Source: Bacteroidales bacterium (GTDB lineage: Bacteria; Bacteroidota; Bacteroidia; Bacteroidales; Dysgonomonadaceae). Taken from it: 13,709 nucleotides of DNA. This document shows positions 1-7,900 of this stretch, one piece after another. The stretch is from assembly GCA_012799155.1 (NCBI GenBank), contig JAAZLV010000167.1, positions 1 to 13,709 on the forward strand, in the 5' to 3' direction. Position numbers and translations under genes: made by a program. How positions within the stretch are numbered: position 1 is the stretch's first letter; every line of letters begins with the position of its first letter. Below the pieces are notes generated by a model, which saw only the letters and a list, made by a program, of their open reading frames with translations, was not told the DNA's origin and made no database searches.

Positions 1-261
1 CCTGTGGAGTTCCAGCGGATCCTCTCCCTGAGCCTCGACCGTGCCCATAAGGCCCGCTTCGAGATTGCGAAGGTGCTCGCGCTGAACGGCTTCACCGGCA
101 ATGTACCGCTACCCGACATCTCCACCAAGGAAAAGGCACAGAGTTACATAGGCCTCGACATCGCGAAAGAGAGAAGCAACAAGCAGCGGTTCCTGGAAGA
201 GAAGGTTCCGGAATGGCTGGAGAGCGCACGTGCAAACAACAGACTTGTCAGCCTGAAATAA
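1..261 (+). CDS. nrfA: Ammonia-forming cytochrome c nitrite reductase, C-terminal fragment (5' end outside window)
   Basis: The frame is open from base 1 to the TAA at 259-261, so these are the last 86 codons of a longer gene. The GTG at position 4 is an internal valine, not a start. NrfA is a periplasmic pentahaem enzyme that reduces nitrite to ammonium with six electrons. No haem-binding CxxCH or CxxCK motif falls in this fragment, so the call rests on two things. The first is the C-terminal helix style, with a charged helix ending in ARFEIAKVLA followed by PDISTKEKAQSYIGLD, which I recognise from Bacteroidota NrfA. The second is the ResB/CcsA cytochrome maturation pair that starts 22 bases downstream. 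It is probably the promoter-proximal part of an operon with those two genes. Another multihaem cytochrome with a similar tail cannot be excluded from this fragment alone. Confidence 0.78.
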   Translation, partial: PVEFQRILSLSLDRAHKARFEIAKVLALNGFTGNVPLPDISTKEKAQSYIGLDIAKERSNKQRFLEEKVPEWLESARANNRLVSLK

Positions 262-283
262 ACCACAATAGCGGATCAAGAGG

Positions 284-1552
284 ATGAAGAACAGCTCCCG
301 ACATATCTGGGAACAACCCTGGGGCTACAGGGAGGGCATTCTAATCGCTGCAGGCATCGGACTCTCCGGTCTTATCCTGCAGCTGTTCTTGGGCAACATA
401 CACCCCACTCTCTTTGCCGCACCCCTCAACCTGATCATCGGAGCCCTGTTCATGACAGGGCTTCTTGCTGTGTATCTGCTCGCCCGCAAGCGACCACTGG
501 GGCGCTGGCTCACGAGCGTCGCTGCTACCCTCCCGGCATTGGCATTATTCTTGTTGCTCAGCATATTCCTTGGGGTTATTCCACAATTCCCGTCCGGGAG
601 CGAGACAGCCTTGCCCGACAATCTCTTCACTTCGCTGGGATGGTATCGGATGACCACCTCCTGGCCATTTGTCCTGATTTGCTTCTACCTCCTGCTGATT
701 CTAGGACTCACCACGTTGCGCCACACGACACGTAAACAGGAATGGCGTGACATCGGATTCTACCTCAACCACTTGGGTCTCTTCATTGCCCTGCTGGGGG
801 GAGTGCTGGGCAGTGCCGACATGGAGCGGCTCACCATGCGCGTGCAGGAGGGGCAAGTGGAGTGGCGGGGCACCACTGCTACCGGTGCGTTAAAAGAACT
901 GCCACTGGCCATCCAGCTCGACAGCTTCCTGCTGGAGGAGTACCCACCCAAGCTGGTGGTGATTGAGCATGAGAGTGGCCGGATGCTTCCCACCGAACGA
1001 CCGGAAAGCTATATGTTTGAAGGAGTTGGAAAAACAACAGACCTGGCAGGCTATACAGTCGAAATCCTGGAGTACCTGCCCCATGCCGCCATCTTCAGCA
1101 ACGACAGCATCACCCGGGTGGTGCCGATGCTGATGGAGGGAGCCACCGCTGCCCTGCGGGTGAGGGTGACCCCGGAAGGAGGAGCTGCACCGAAAGAGGG
1201 ATGGGTCAGCAATGGCAGCTACCTTTACCCTCACAGCCTGCTTCGCATCGACGAGACCCGTAGCCTCGCCATGCCCCTGCAGGAGGTAAAACGCTACACC
1301 TCACACGTGACCCTCTACACAGAGGAGGGGCATACCCGCAAGAGCCTGATAGAAGTGAACCATCCGGTGATGATGGAGGAGTGGATGATCTACCAGTACA
1401 GCTACGACGACACCATGGGGAAATATTCCGACACCTCGGTCTTCGAGCTGGTACGCGACCCCTGGCTGAAAGTTGTTTACACCGGCATCTTCATGTTGCT
1501 GGCAGGGGCACTCTTCCTCTTTTTTGCAGGACCTAAAAAAAGCAGATCATGA
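284..1552 (+). CDS. resB: ResB/Ccs1-like cytochrome c biogenesis membrane protein
   Basis: This is a predicted 422-residue inner-membrane protein of the System II cytochrome c maturation pathway, which moves haem across the membrane and, with CcsA, attaches it to apocytochromes. Hydrophobic segments lie near residues 18-37, 45-67, 78-100, 126-145 and 158-177. A long polar, presumably periplasmic domain spans about 178-397, and a last membrane helix lies near 400-418. The fifth helix carries an NHLGL motif whose His163 is a candidate haem ligand of the type conserved in ResB/Ccs1. The length is normal for a stand-alone ResB. It starts 22 bases after the nrfA stop, and its TGA overlaps the ccsA ATG (ATGA at 1549-1552), which suggests translational coupling. 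An AAGAGG abuts the ATG, too close to act as a normal Shine-Dalgarno. The family is clear mainly from topology and from the pairing with ccsA, because primary sequence in this family is weakly conserved. Confidence 0.85.
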   Translation: MKNSSRHIWEQPWGYREGILIAAGIGLSGLILQLFLGNIHPTLFAAPLNLIIGALFMTGLLAVYLLARKRPLGRWLTSVAATLPALALFLLLSIFLGVIPQFPSGSETALPDNLFTSLGWYRMTTSWPFVLICFYLLLILGLTTLRHTTRKQEWRDIGFYLNHLGLFIALLGGVLGSADMERLTMRVQEGQVEWRGTTATGALKELPLAIQLDSFLLEEYPPKLVVIEHESGRMLPTERPESYMFEGVGKTTDLAGYTVEILEYLPHAAIFSNDSITRVVPMLMEGATAALRVRVTPEGGAAPKEGWVSNGSYLYPHSLLRIDETRSLAMPLQEVKRYTSHVTLYTEEGHTRKSLIEVNHPVMMEEWMIYQYSYDDTMGKYSDTSVFELVRDPWLKVVYTGIFMLLAGALFLFFAGPKKSRS

Positions 1553-2337
1553 GCTGGGATCAATTTATCTATTTCGCAATGGGTGCCCTCTTGTTGTGGG
1601 GCACAGGTGCGGCACTCGCATACAGCCCTGCACGTAAAATCATATCGACACTCTTTACACTGGGGGGACTGATGCTCTTTTTCGCGTTTATAGCGGGGTT
1701 GTGGGTTTCACTGGAACGCCCCCCGCTGCGCACCATGGGAGAGACACGCCTCTGGTACTCCTTCTTCCTGCCAGTTGCGGGATTGCTCACCTACCTGCGC
1801 TGGAACTATCGCTGGATCCTCTCCTTTACCACCATCCTCTCGGCGGTCTTCATCATGGTCAACCTGCTCAACCCCGACATCCACAACAAGGTACTGATGC
1901 CGGCACTACAGAGTCCCTGGTTCGCCCCCCACGTAATCATCTACATGTTCTCATACGCCATCCTGGGGGCCGTGACCCTCATCGCCATCTACTACCTGAT
2001 ACGGGGAAAAAGAATCAAAGAACCTGCACGCATCATGGAGATGACCGACAATCTGGTCTATGCAGGTACAGCCTGCATCACCCTGGGAATGCTGATGGGC
2101 GCCATCTGGGCCAAGGAAGCCTGGGGGCACTACTGGAGCTGGGATCCCAAGGAAACCTGGGCCGCCATCACCTGGATCGGTTATCTGATTTACATCCACT
2201 ACCGTCTGAAACGCTCCTCATCCAACAAAATCGCCATGGTGATTCTGATCATCGCCTTCGTGATGCTCCAGATCTGCTGGTACGGAGTCAACTACCTCCC
2301 CTCCGCAAAACAGAGCATCCACACCTACTCCTCCTAA
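1549..2337 (+). CDS. ccsA: CcsA-like cytochrome c haem lyase subunit (WWD domain)
   Basis: This is a 262-residue polytopic membrane protein and the catalytic partner of the preceding ResB. It presents haem to apocytochrome c CxxCH sites on the periplasmic side. The diagnostic WWD motif is intact at residues 192-204 (WGHYWSWDPKETW), preceded by GAIWAKEA. Histidines fall where CcsA needs them: His128 in PHVIIYMFSYA before the WWD loop, His217 in the helix after it (YIHYR), and His258 near the C-terminus after GVNYL. About eight hydrophobic helices can be drawn. The upstream PPLRTMGETRLWY segment is also typical of the family. The start codon overlaps the resB stop. CcsA and ResB are fused into one CcsBA protein in some epsilonproteobacteria, but here they are separate genes. 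The position behind nrfA suggests that maturation of that enzyme is a main job. Confidence 0.93.
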   Translation: MSWDQFIYFAMGALLLWGTGAALAYSPARKIISTLFTLGGLMLFFAFIAGLWVSLERPPLRTMGETRLWYSFFLPVAGLLTYLRWNYRWILSFTTILSAVFIMVNLLNPDIHNKVLMPALQSPWFAPHVIIYMFSYAILGAVTLIAIYYLIRGKRIKEPARIMEMTDNLVYAGTACITLGMLMGAIWAKEAWGHYWSWDPKETWAAITWIGYLIYIHYRLKRSSSNKIAMVILIIAFVMLQICWYGVNYLPSAKQSIHTYSS

Positions 2338-2370
2338 GCAAAAGGTAAAAATCCCTTCGACCGTGAAAGG

Positions 2371-2421
2371 CGCTCATCTTACTTCAATACTGAAACCAAT
2401 ACACCGGTAAATAGATGAGCG
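2371..2421. repeat. 9-bp perfect inverted repeat with a 33-base spacer downstream of ccsA
   Basis: CGCTCATCT at 2371-2379 is exactly repeated in inverted form as AGATGAGCG at 2413-2421. The spacer contains a smaller inverted repeat, TTCA (2383-2386) and TGAA (2391-2394). In RNA this could form a branched or nested stem in the 3' untranslated region of ccsA. No T-tract follows, so it does not look like an intrinsic terminator. It may be an mRNA-stabilising or processing structure, or a protein site. Confidence 0.5.
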
Positions 2422-2465
2422 ATTTAACCAAACGGCACTGATTTGGCAGGATTCCGATCCATTTA

Positions 2466-2505
2466 TTCAAAAGAACCCAAACTGTATGTTCTTTTGAAAG
2501 TTTTT
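2466..2505 (+). terminator. Probable intrinsic terminator of the nrfA-resB-ccsA operon
   Basis: A perfect 11-bp inverted repeat pairs TTCAAAAGAAC (2466-2476) with GTTCTTTTGAA (2488-2498) around an 11-base loop. It is followed two bases later by five T residues (2501-2505). The stem is AT-rich with three G-C pairs, as is often seen in AT-rich intergenic DNA of this group. It lies about 130 bases after the ccsA stop and upstream of the glnN promoter, where a terminator would be expected. The 3' arm also overlaps the first unit of the phased array, so a protein-binding role is possible too. Confidence 0.62.
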
Positions 2506-2560
2506 ATGTCGTTTTTCGACCTTTATGTTAATTTTTTGACCCTAATGTGACATTTTTATC
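2486..2560 (+). promoter_or_regulatory. Phased ATGT plus T-tract array upstream of the glnN promoter (candidate operator or curved DNA)
   Basis: ATGT occurs at 2486, 2506, 2525 and 2545, at steps of 20, 19 and 20 bases. Each is followed after two to four bases by a run of four to six T residues. Units two and three also share a TTTATGT start and a GACC end. Steps of about two helical turns place the units on one face of the DNA. The array ends just before the candidate -33 element of the glnN promoter. It could be a multi-site operator for a nitrogen regulator or an intrinsically bent activating element. No known binding motif was recognised, and unit one overlaps the terminator stem. Confidence 0.4.
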
Positions 2561-2568
2561 ATTTTTAT

Positions 2569-2598
2569 TTTGAGATTAAAACATTTTGTCTAAATTTG
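2569..2598 (+). promoter_or_regulatory. Bacteroidota-type promoter of glnN
   Basis: TAAATTTG at 2591-2598 matches the Bacteroidota -7 consensus TAnnTTTG exactly. TTTG at 2569-2572 sits 18 bases upstream and fits the -33 element. Transcription would then begin near 2604, giving a leader of about 65 bases before the glnN ATG. The consensus is established for the primary sigma factor of this phylum. The start site is inferred. Confidence 0.7.
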
Positions 2599-2668
2599 CA
2601 TCGGAATACAATTCAAATTAATATAACAACTGGTTATCAGACCGCGATTCACAATCAATTCGTGTAGT

Positions 2669-4864
2669 ATGTCAACATTACGATTTAAAGCAGTAGAGGA
2701 AGCCTCAAAAAGAGCACCCGTGGAAGTAGCCTCTCCCGGACAGTTACCATCGGAGTATTATGGCAAGTATGTCTTCAACCGGACACAGATGTCGAAGTAT
2801 CTCTCAAAGGAGACGATGAAGATCGTGCTGGAAGCCATTGACCAGGGTACCACCCTGCACCGGGAGATTGCCGATCATGTGGCAGCCGGGATGAAGATGT
2901 GGGCCATCGAGATGGGGGCAACCCACTACACCCACTGGTTTCAGCCCCTCACCGAGGGCACGGCCGAGAAGCATGACTCATTTATCGATTATGTGAACGG
3001 ACCTGACGGTGGCATCATCGAGCGTTTCGCCGGCAAGTTGCTGGCACAGCAGGAGCCTGATGCTTCCAGCTTCCCCAGCGGCGGCATCCGCAATACCTTC
3101 GAGGCTAGAGGATATACTGCGTGGGACCCCTCCTCACCCGCTTTCATCATCGATGACACCCTCTGTATCCCTACGGTCTTCATCTCCTACACCGGGGAGG
3201 CACTCGACTACAAGACACCACTGTTGAAAGCCCTCTCGGCGGTAGACAGGGCAGCCACGGCAGTATGCCACCTCTTCCATCCCGAAGTGAAGAAGGTATA
3301 CTCCTACCTTGGTTGGGAACAGGAATATTTCCTGGTAGACCAAGCACTCTATGCCGCCCGTCCCGACCTGAGTCTCACCGAACGGACGCTGATGGGACAT
3401 GAAAGTGCCAAGAACCAGCAGCTGGAGGACCACTATTTCGGTGCTGTCCCGCCCCGTGTGGCTGCCTTTATGAAAGAGGTGGAGCATGAGGCCTACAAGT
3501 ATGGCATTCCTCTCAAGACTCGACACAACGAGGTGGCACCCAACCAGTTCGAACTGGCACCCATCTTCGGAGAGACCAACCTGGCTGTGGATCAGAACCT
3601 GCTGGTGATGTCACTGATGCACCGCATTGCTGCCAAGCACCATTTCAAGTTGCTGCTGCATGAGAAGCCCTTCGCCGGTGTGAACGGTTCGGGCAAGCAC
3701 AACAACTGGTCGCTCGGCACCGACACCGGCATCGGTCTCTTCACCCCCGGCAAGAGCGCCAACGAGAACCTGCTCTTCGTCACCTTCCTGGTGAACACGC
3801 TGATGGCGGTCTACAAGCACAACGCACTGCTGAAGGCATCCATCATGTCGGCCAACAATGCCCATAGGCTGGGTGCCAATGAAGCACCCCCGGCCATCAT
3901 CTCCGTCTTCCTCGGCAAACAGATCTCAGCCGTACTTGACAAGATTGAAGAGAGCTCTGAAGACGATGACATTACCGTAGATGAACTGAAAAAGATGAAG
4001 CTGGGCATCGCCCACATTCCGGAGGTACTGATCGACAACACCGACCGCAACCGCACCTCACCCTTTGCCTTCACCGGCAACCGTTTCGAGTTCAGGGCGG
4101 TGGGATCATCGGCCAACTGCTCTTCGGCAATGTTCGCCCTCAACGCCACGGTAGCCGCACAGCTCACCGATTTCAGGGAGGAGGTAGAACAGAAGATGAA
4201 GAAGGGAATGAAAAAGGAACAGGCGATCTTCGACACGTTGCGGCTCTATATCAAGGAATCCAAGCCGATCCGCTTTGAGGGCAACGGTTACAGTGACGAA
4301 TGGAAAGAGGAGGCAGGGCGCAGGGGACTCGACTGTGAGACCAGCGTACCGGTGATCTACGATGCCTACACCTCCCCCCAGTCGGTCGAGATGTTCGAAC
4401 GGATAGGTGTGCTCAGCGAGAAGGAGCTTCATGCCCGCAACGAAGTAAAATGGGAGACTTACACCAAGAAGATCCAGATCGAGGCTCGCGTACTGGGCGA
4501 TCTCTGTATGAACCACATTATCCCGGTAGCCACGGAGTACCAGTCGATGCTGCTCGACAACCTCTTCAAGATGCGTGCGGTATTCGACAAAGAGAAAGCG
4601 GACTACTTGTCTAAGGAGGATGCGGCACTGATAGAGGAGATAGCAGCCCATATCTCCGCCATCAAAACAAACGTAGATGACATGGTCGATGCCCGCAAAG
4701 CGGCCAACAAGCTGGAGGATGCCCGCGAGAAGGCGGTGGCATACCACGACACCGTCTGTGCTTACTTCGACACTATCCGCTATCACGTAGACAAACTGGA
4801 GCTGATCGTAGACAATCAAATGTGGACCCTGCCCAAATACAGGGAGCTGCTATTCATCAGCTGA
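2669..4864 (+). CDS. glnN: Type III glutamine synthetase (GSIII)
   Basis: The gene encodes a cytoplasmic ATP-dependent ligase that makes glutamine from glutamate and ammonium, the entry step of ammonium assimilation. The 731-residue length fits GSIII (about 700-730) and excludes GSI (about 450-470) and GSII (about 350). Catalytic-fold motifs are visible in order: RHNEVAPNQFELAP from residue 285, with metal- and substrate-binding acidic residues; HEKPFAGVNGSGKHNNWS from residue 331; and NRTSPFAFTGNRFEFR from residue 461, the nucleotide and glutamate site with the key arginines and glutamates. The C-terminal part, about 500-731, is the GSIII-specific extension and is rich in charged helices. 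The gene is intact. The ATG at 2669 is the first in frame after the leader and gives the expected family N-terminus. Its own promoter and upstream array suggest nitrogen-responsive control. It is followed by gltB after 103 bases, or 58 if a GTG upstream of the chosen gltB start were used. Confidence 0.96.
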   Translation: MSTLRFKAVEEASKRAPVEVASPGQLPSEYYGKYVFNRTQMSKYLSKETMKIVLEAIDQGTTLHREIADHVAAGMKMWAIEMGATHYTHWFQPLTEGTAEKHDSFIDYVNGPDGGIIERFAGKLLAQQEPDASSFPSGGIRNTFEARGYTAWDPSSPAFIIDDTLCIPTVFISYTGEALDYKTPLLKALSAVDRAATAVCHLFHPEVKKVYSYLGWEQEYFLVDQALYAARPDLSLTERTLMGHESAKNQQLEDHYFGAVPPRVAAFMKEVEHEAYKYGIPLKTRHNEVAPNQFELAPIFGETNLAVDQNLLVMSLMHRIAAKHHFKLLLHEKPFAGVNGSGKHNNWSLGTDTGIGLFTPGKSANENLLFVTFLVNTLMAVYKHNALLKASIMSANNAHRLGANEAPPAIISVFLGKQISAVLDKIEESSEDDDITVDELKKMKLGIAHIPEVLIDNTDRNRTSPFAFTGNRFEFRAVGSSANCSSAMFALNATVAAQLTDFREEVEQKMKKGMKKEQAIFDTLRLYIKESKPIRFEGNGYSDEWKEEAGRRGLDCETSVPVIYDAYTSPQSVEMFERIGVLSEKELHARNEVKWETYTKKIQIEARVLGDLCMNHIIPVATEYQSMLLDNLFKMRAVFDKEKADYLSKEDAALIEEIAAHISAIKTNVDDMVDARKAANKLEDAREKAVAYHDTVCAYFDTIRYHVDKLELIVDNQMWTLPKYRELLFIS

Positions 4865-4887
4865 GAGACATTCTCTATAAATCAGAT

Positions 4888-4908
4888 AGCTGTTTAGAAA
4901 CAGTTTTT
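4888..4908 (+). terminator. Weak hairpin plus T-tract after glnN (possible terminator or attenuator)
   Basis: CTGTT (4890-4894) pairs with AACAG (4899-4903) around a TAGA loop. One further A-T pair and a G-T wobble can be added at the base. Five T residues follow at 4904-4908. The short stem makes it weak, so read-through into gltB is plausible. No convincing TAnnTTTG promoter is visible in the rest of the gap before the gltB ATG, which favours at least partial co-transcription of glnN with gltB. Confidence 0.4.
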
Positions 4909-4967
4909 GGAATAGCGGGTAAGTGATTATCTGCTATTTTTTAGCGAAAATTTTAAAATTCAACGAG

Positions 4968-7900
4968 ATGAAACAACAAGAAAATATCTTCCGACAGCTC
5001 AGCAAGACGCAGCAACAATCGCTATATAGCTTTGACAACGAGCACGATGCTTGTGGCGTAGGGATTGTGATGACCCTTACAGGTGAAAAATCGCACGACA
5101 TCGTGGAGAAAGGGATGCAGGTGCTGGAGAACATGGTGCACCGTGGCGCGGAGAGTGCCGACAAGGTAACTGGCGACGGTGCCGGCATCCTGATACAGAT
5201 CCCGCATGAGTTCATCCTGTTGCAGGGTATCGCCGTTCCGGAGGAGGGACGTTACGGTACCGGACTGATCTTCCTTCCAAAGGAGGAGAAGAAGAGAGCC
5301 CTCTGTTTGCAGGTGGTCAGAGAGGTAGTTGCCTCCACGGGACTCACCCTGATCGCCCTGCGCGACCTGCCTGTCAACAGCGACTGCCTGGGCGAGATCG
5401 CCCTCTCCAATGAACCCCATATCGTACAGATCTTCCTTACCGGCTCCGGCAGTCGGGAAGAGTTGGAAAGAAAGCTTTACCTCACCAGAAAGAAGATTGA
5501 AAGAACCATGCTTCAATCGGGATTGGGAGAGGATCGGGAATTTTACATTGTGAGCCTCTCCACAAGACAGATGATCTACAAGGGGATGCTCTCGTCACAC
5601 CAATTGCGCAGCTACTTCCCCGATCTCTCTCATCCCCACTTTACAAGCAGGGTGGCGATGGTTCACTCCCGCTTCAGCACCAACACCTTTCCCACATGGG
5701 ACCTGGCACAACCTTTCCGCATGGTGGCCCACAACGGCGAGATCAACACCATCCGCGGCAACAGGCAGTGGATGCAGAGCCGCGAGAGCGTGCTCTCCTC
5801 GCCACACTTCCCCGAAATTGAGCAGCTCTACCCGGTGATACAAGCGGGTATGAGCGACAGCGCATCGTTCGACAACGCACTTGAGTTTCTGGTGATGACC
5901 GGCAAGTCACTACCGCATGCCATGGCAATGATGGTGCCGGAAAGTTTCAACGACAAGAACCCCATCTCCGATGGACTGAAAGCGTTTTATGAATACCACA
6001 GCATGCTGATGGAGCCGTGGGACGGTCCCGCCACCCTCCTCTTCAGCGACGGTCGCTATGCTGGCGGAATGCTCGATCGCAACGGTCTCCGTCCGGCACG
6101 TTACACCATCACCCACGACGGAATGCTGATTCTCGCCTCCGAGACCGGCACCCTGGAGATCGAGGGAACCAACATCAAAGAAAGGGGTAGGCTTAAACCG
6201 GGCAAGATGATGATGGTGGACACCCATACCGGGCACATTTACCGTGATCAGGAGTTGAAAGAGGAGCTGGCCTCCGCTTACCCCTATCGACAATGGCTCG
6301 ACAGCAACTGCCTGCGACTGGAGGAGATCGCCTCCGGTAGGAAGGTGAACAACGAGGTTGTAAACAGGGAGCTGCTGCTCAAGGCGTTTGGCTACAGCAC
6401 GGAAGATCTGGAGATGCTGATCAAACCGATGGCCATGGAAGGCAAGGAGCCTGTCTCCTCAATGGGTAACGATGCCACCCCAGCCGCCTTCTCCGACAAG
6501 CCGCAACGGCTCTTCAATTACTTTCGGCAGCAGTTCGCACAGGTCACCAATCCTCCCATCGACCCCATCCGCGAGGAGTTGGTGATGTCGCTAACCGGCT
6601 ATATCGGTGCCATCCACCAGAACCTGTTGCAAGAGATACCCGAGCTGTCACCCATCGTCAGAATTAAAAGTCCGATTCTCACCAACACCCAGATTGACAT
6701 TCTCAACAACCTGCGCTATAAGGGTTTCTCCGCCGCGGCGATTCCCATGCTATTCAAGGCGGAAGAAGGTCACGAGGGGTTGCATCGTGCCCTCGACACC
6801 CTCTGTCGATCGGTTGAACAGGCCGTGGATGAAGGGAAACACTTCATCGTGCTGAGCGACAGGGGCGTGGATGAGTCACACGCTCCCATACCCTCGTTGC
6901 TTGCCACCTCGGCTGTTCACCTTTACCTGGTAGAGCGTCGCAAGCGGATGCAGATCGACATCGTAGTGGAGAGCGCCGAGCCGCGGGAGGTGATGCACTT
7001 TGCCCTGCTCTTCGGCTTTGGTGCCAATGCGGTGAATCCTTATCTGGTTTTCGCCGAGCTGGCCCAGCAGGTAAAAACAGGCTCACTACAGCTCGATTTC
7101 GATACCGCCAAGAAGAATTACATCCAAGCAATCAACAAGGGATTGCTAAAAGTACTCTCCAAGATGGGCAACTCCACCCTGCGCAGCTATCGGGGTGCCC
7201 ATATCTTCGAGGCACTGGGCATCTCCGCCTCCCTGCTCGACCGCTATTTCAGGGGAATCTCCTCCAAAATTGGCGGCATCGGACTGGAGGAGGTGGCACA
7301 GGAGGTGTTGCAACCGCACCGTGAGGCATTCTTTCAGGAGATGAACGAACCGTTCCGCCTGGTCAATACAGGACAGTATGCCTACCGTGTAGAAGGTGAG
7401 TACCATGCCTGGAACCCGGAAACGGTGGCCCGCCTGCAGATAGCCACCCGCACCGGCAACTATGCGCTCTTCAAGGAGTACACGCGGCTGGTGAACGAAA
7501 AGGAGAAACCGGCATTCATTCGTGATATGCTGGAATACAAGAAAGTTCCCATCGACATCTCGGAGGTGGAGCCGGTGGAAAAGATCATGAAGCGGTTCTG
7601 TACTGGTGCCATGTCCTACGGATCCATCAGTCGTGAGGCACACGAAGCACTGGCCATCGCGATGAACATCATCGGCGGTCGCAGCAACACTGGCGAAGGA
7701 GGTGAAGATCCCGCACGCTTCCTGCCCCAGGAGGACGGACTCTCCCGCAGGAGTGCCATCAAGCAGATTGCCTCGGGACGTTTCGGTGTCACCACCGAGT
7801 ACCTTGTCAACGCCGACGAGCTTCAAATCAAGATCGCACAAGGTGCCAAGCCCGGTGAGGGGGGACAGCTACCGGGCTACAAAGTGGATCAGATCATCGC

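Larger units (their letters stand above)
2338..2668. other. Intergenic regulatory region between ccsA and glnN
   Basis: This is a 331-base gap with no credible open frame. It is markedly more AT-rich than the flanking genes, especially from about 2455 to 2630. From 5' to 3' it holds a 9-bp inverted repeat, a likely terminator hairpin, a phased ATGT plus T-tract array and a consensus Bacteroidota promoter, each listed separately. The expected leader of glnN, about 2604-2668, has no strong Shine-Dalgarno. I see no riboswitch that I recognise. Confidence 0.8.

Noticed and set aside
1701..2348. 215-codon + strand open frame overlapping ccsA
   Set aside because: It is out of frame within ccsA, which has the WWD motif and helices. 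The frame yields a His-, Pro- and Arg-rich protein without recognisable domains, typical of a shadow of GC-rich coding DNA.
4106..4819. 237-codon antisense open frame within glnN
   Set aside because: It lies wholly opposite the conserved GSIII gene. There is no promoter or family motif, and its length is explained by the codon bias of glnN on the other strand.
4864..4876. AGAGA/TCTCT 5-bp inverted repeat right after glnN
   Set aside because: The loop is only three bases, the stem is weak and no T-tract follows. It is within chance expectation.
4923..4967. GTG start extending GltB by 15 residues
   Set aside because: The added residues do not resemble a GltB propeptide, and the ATG at 4968 already gives a normal 28-residue propeptide before the catalytic Cys29.
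7146..7841. 231-codon antisense open frame within gltB
   Set aside because: It is opposite the FMN domain of gltB, with no recognisable motif. It is one of several antisense shadows across gltB.
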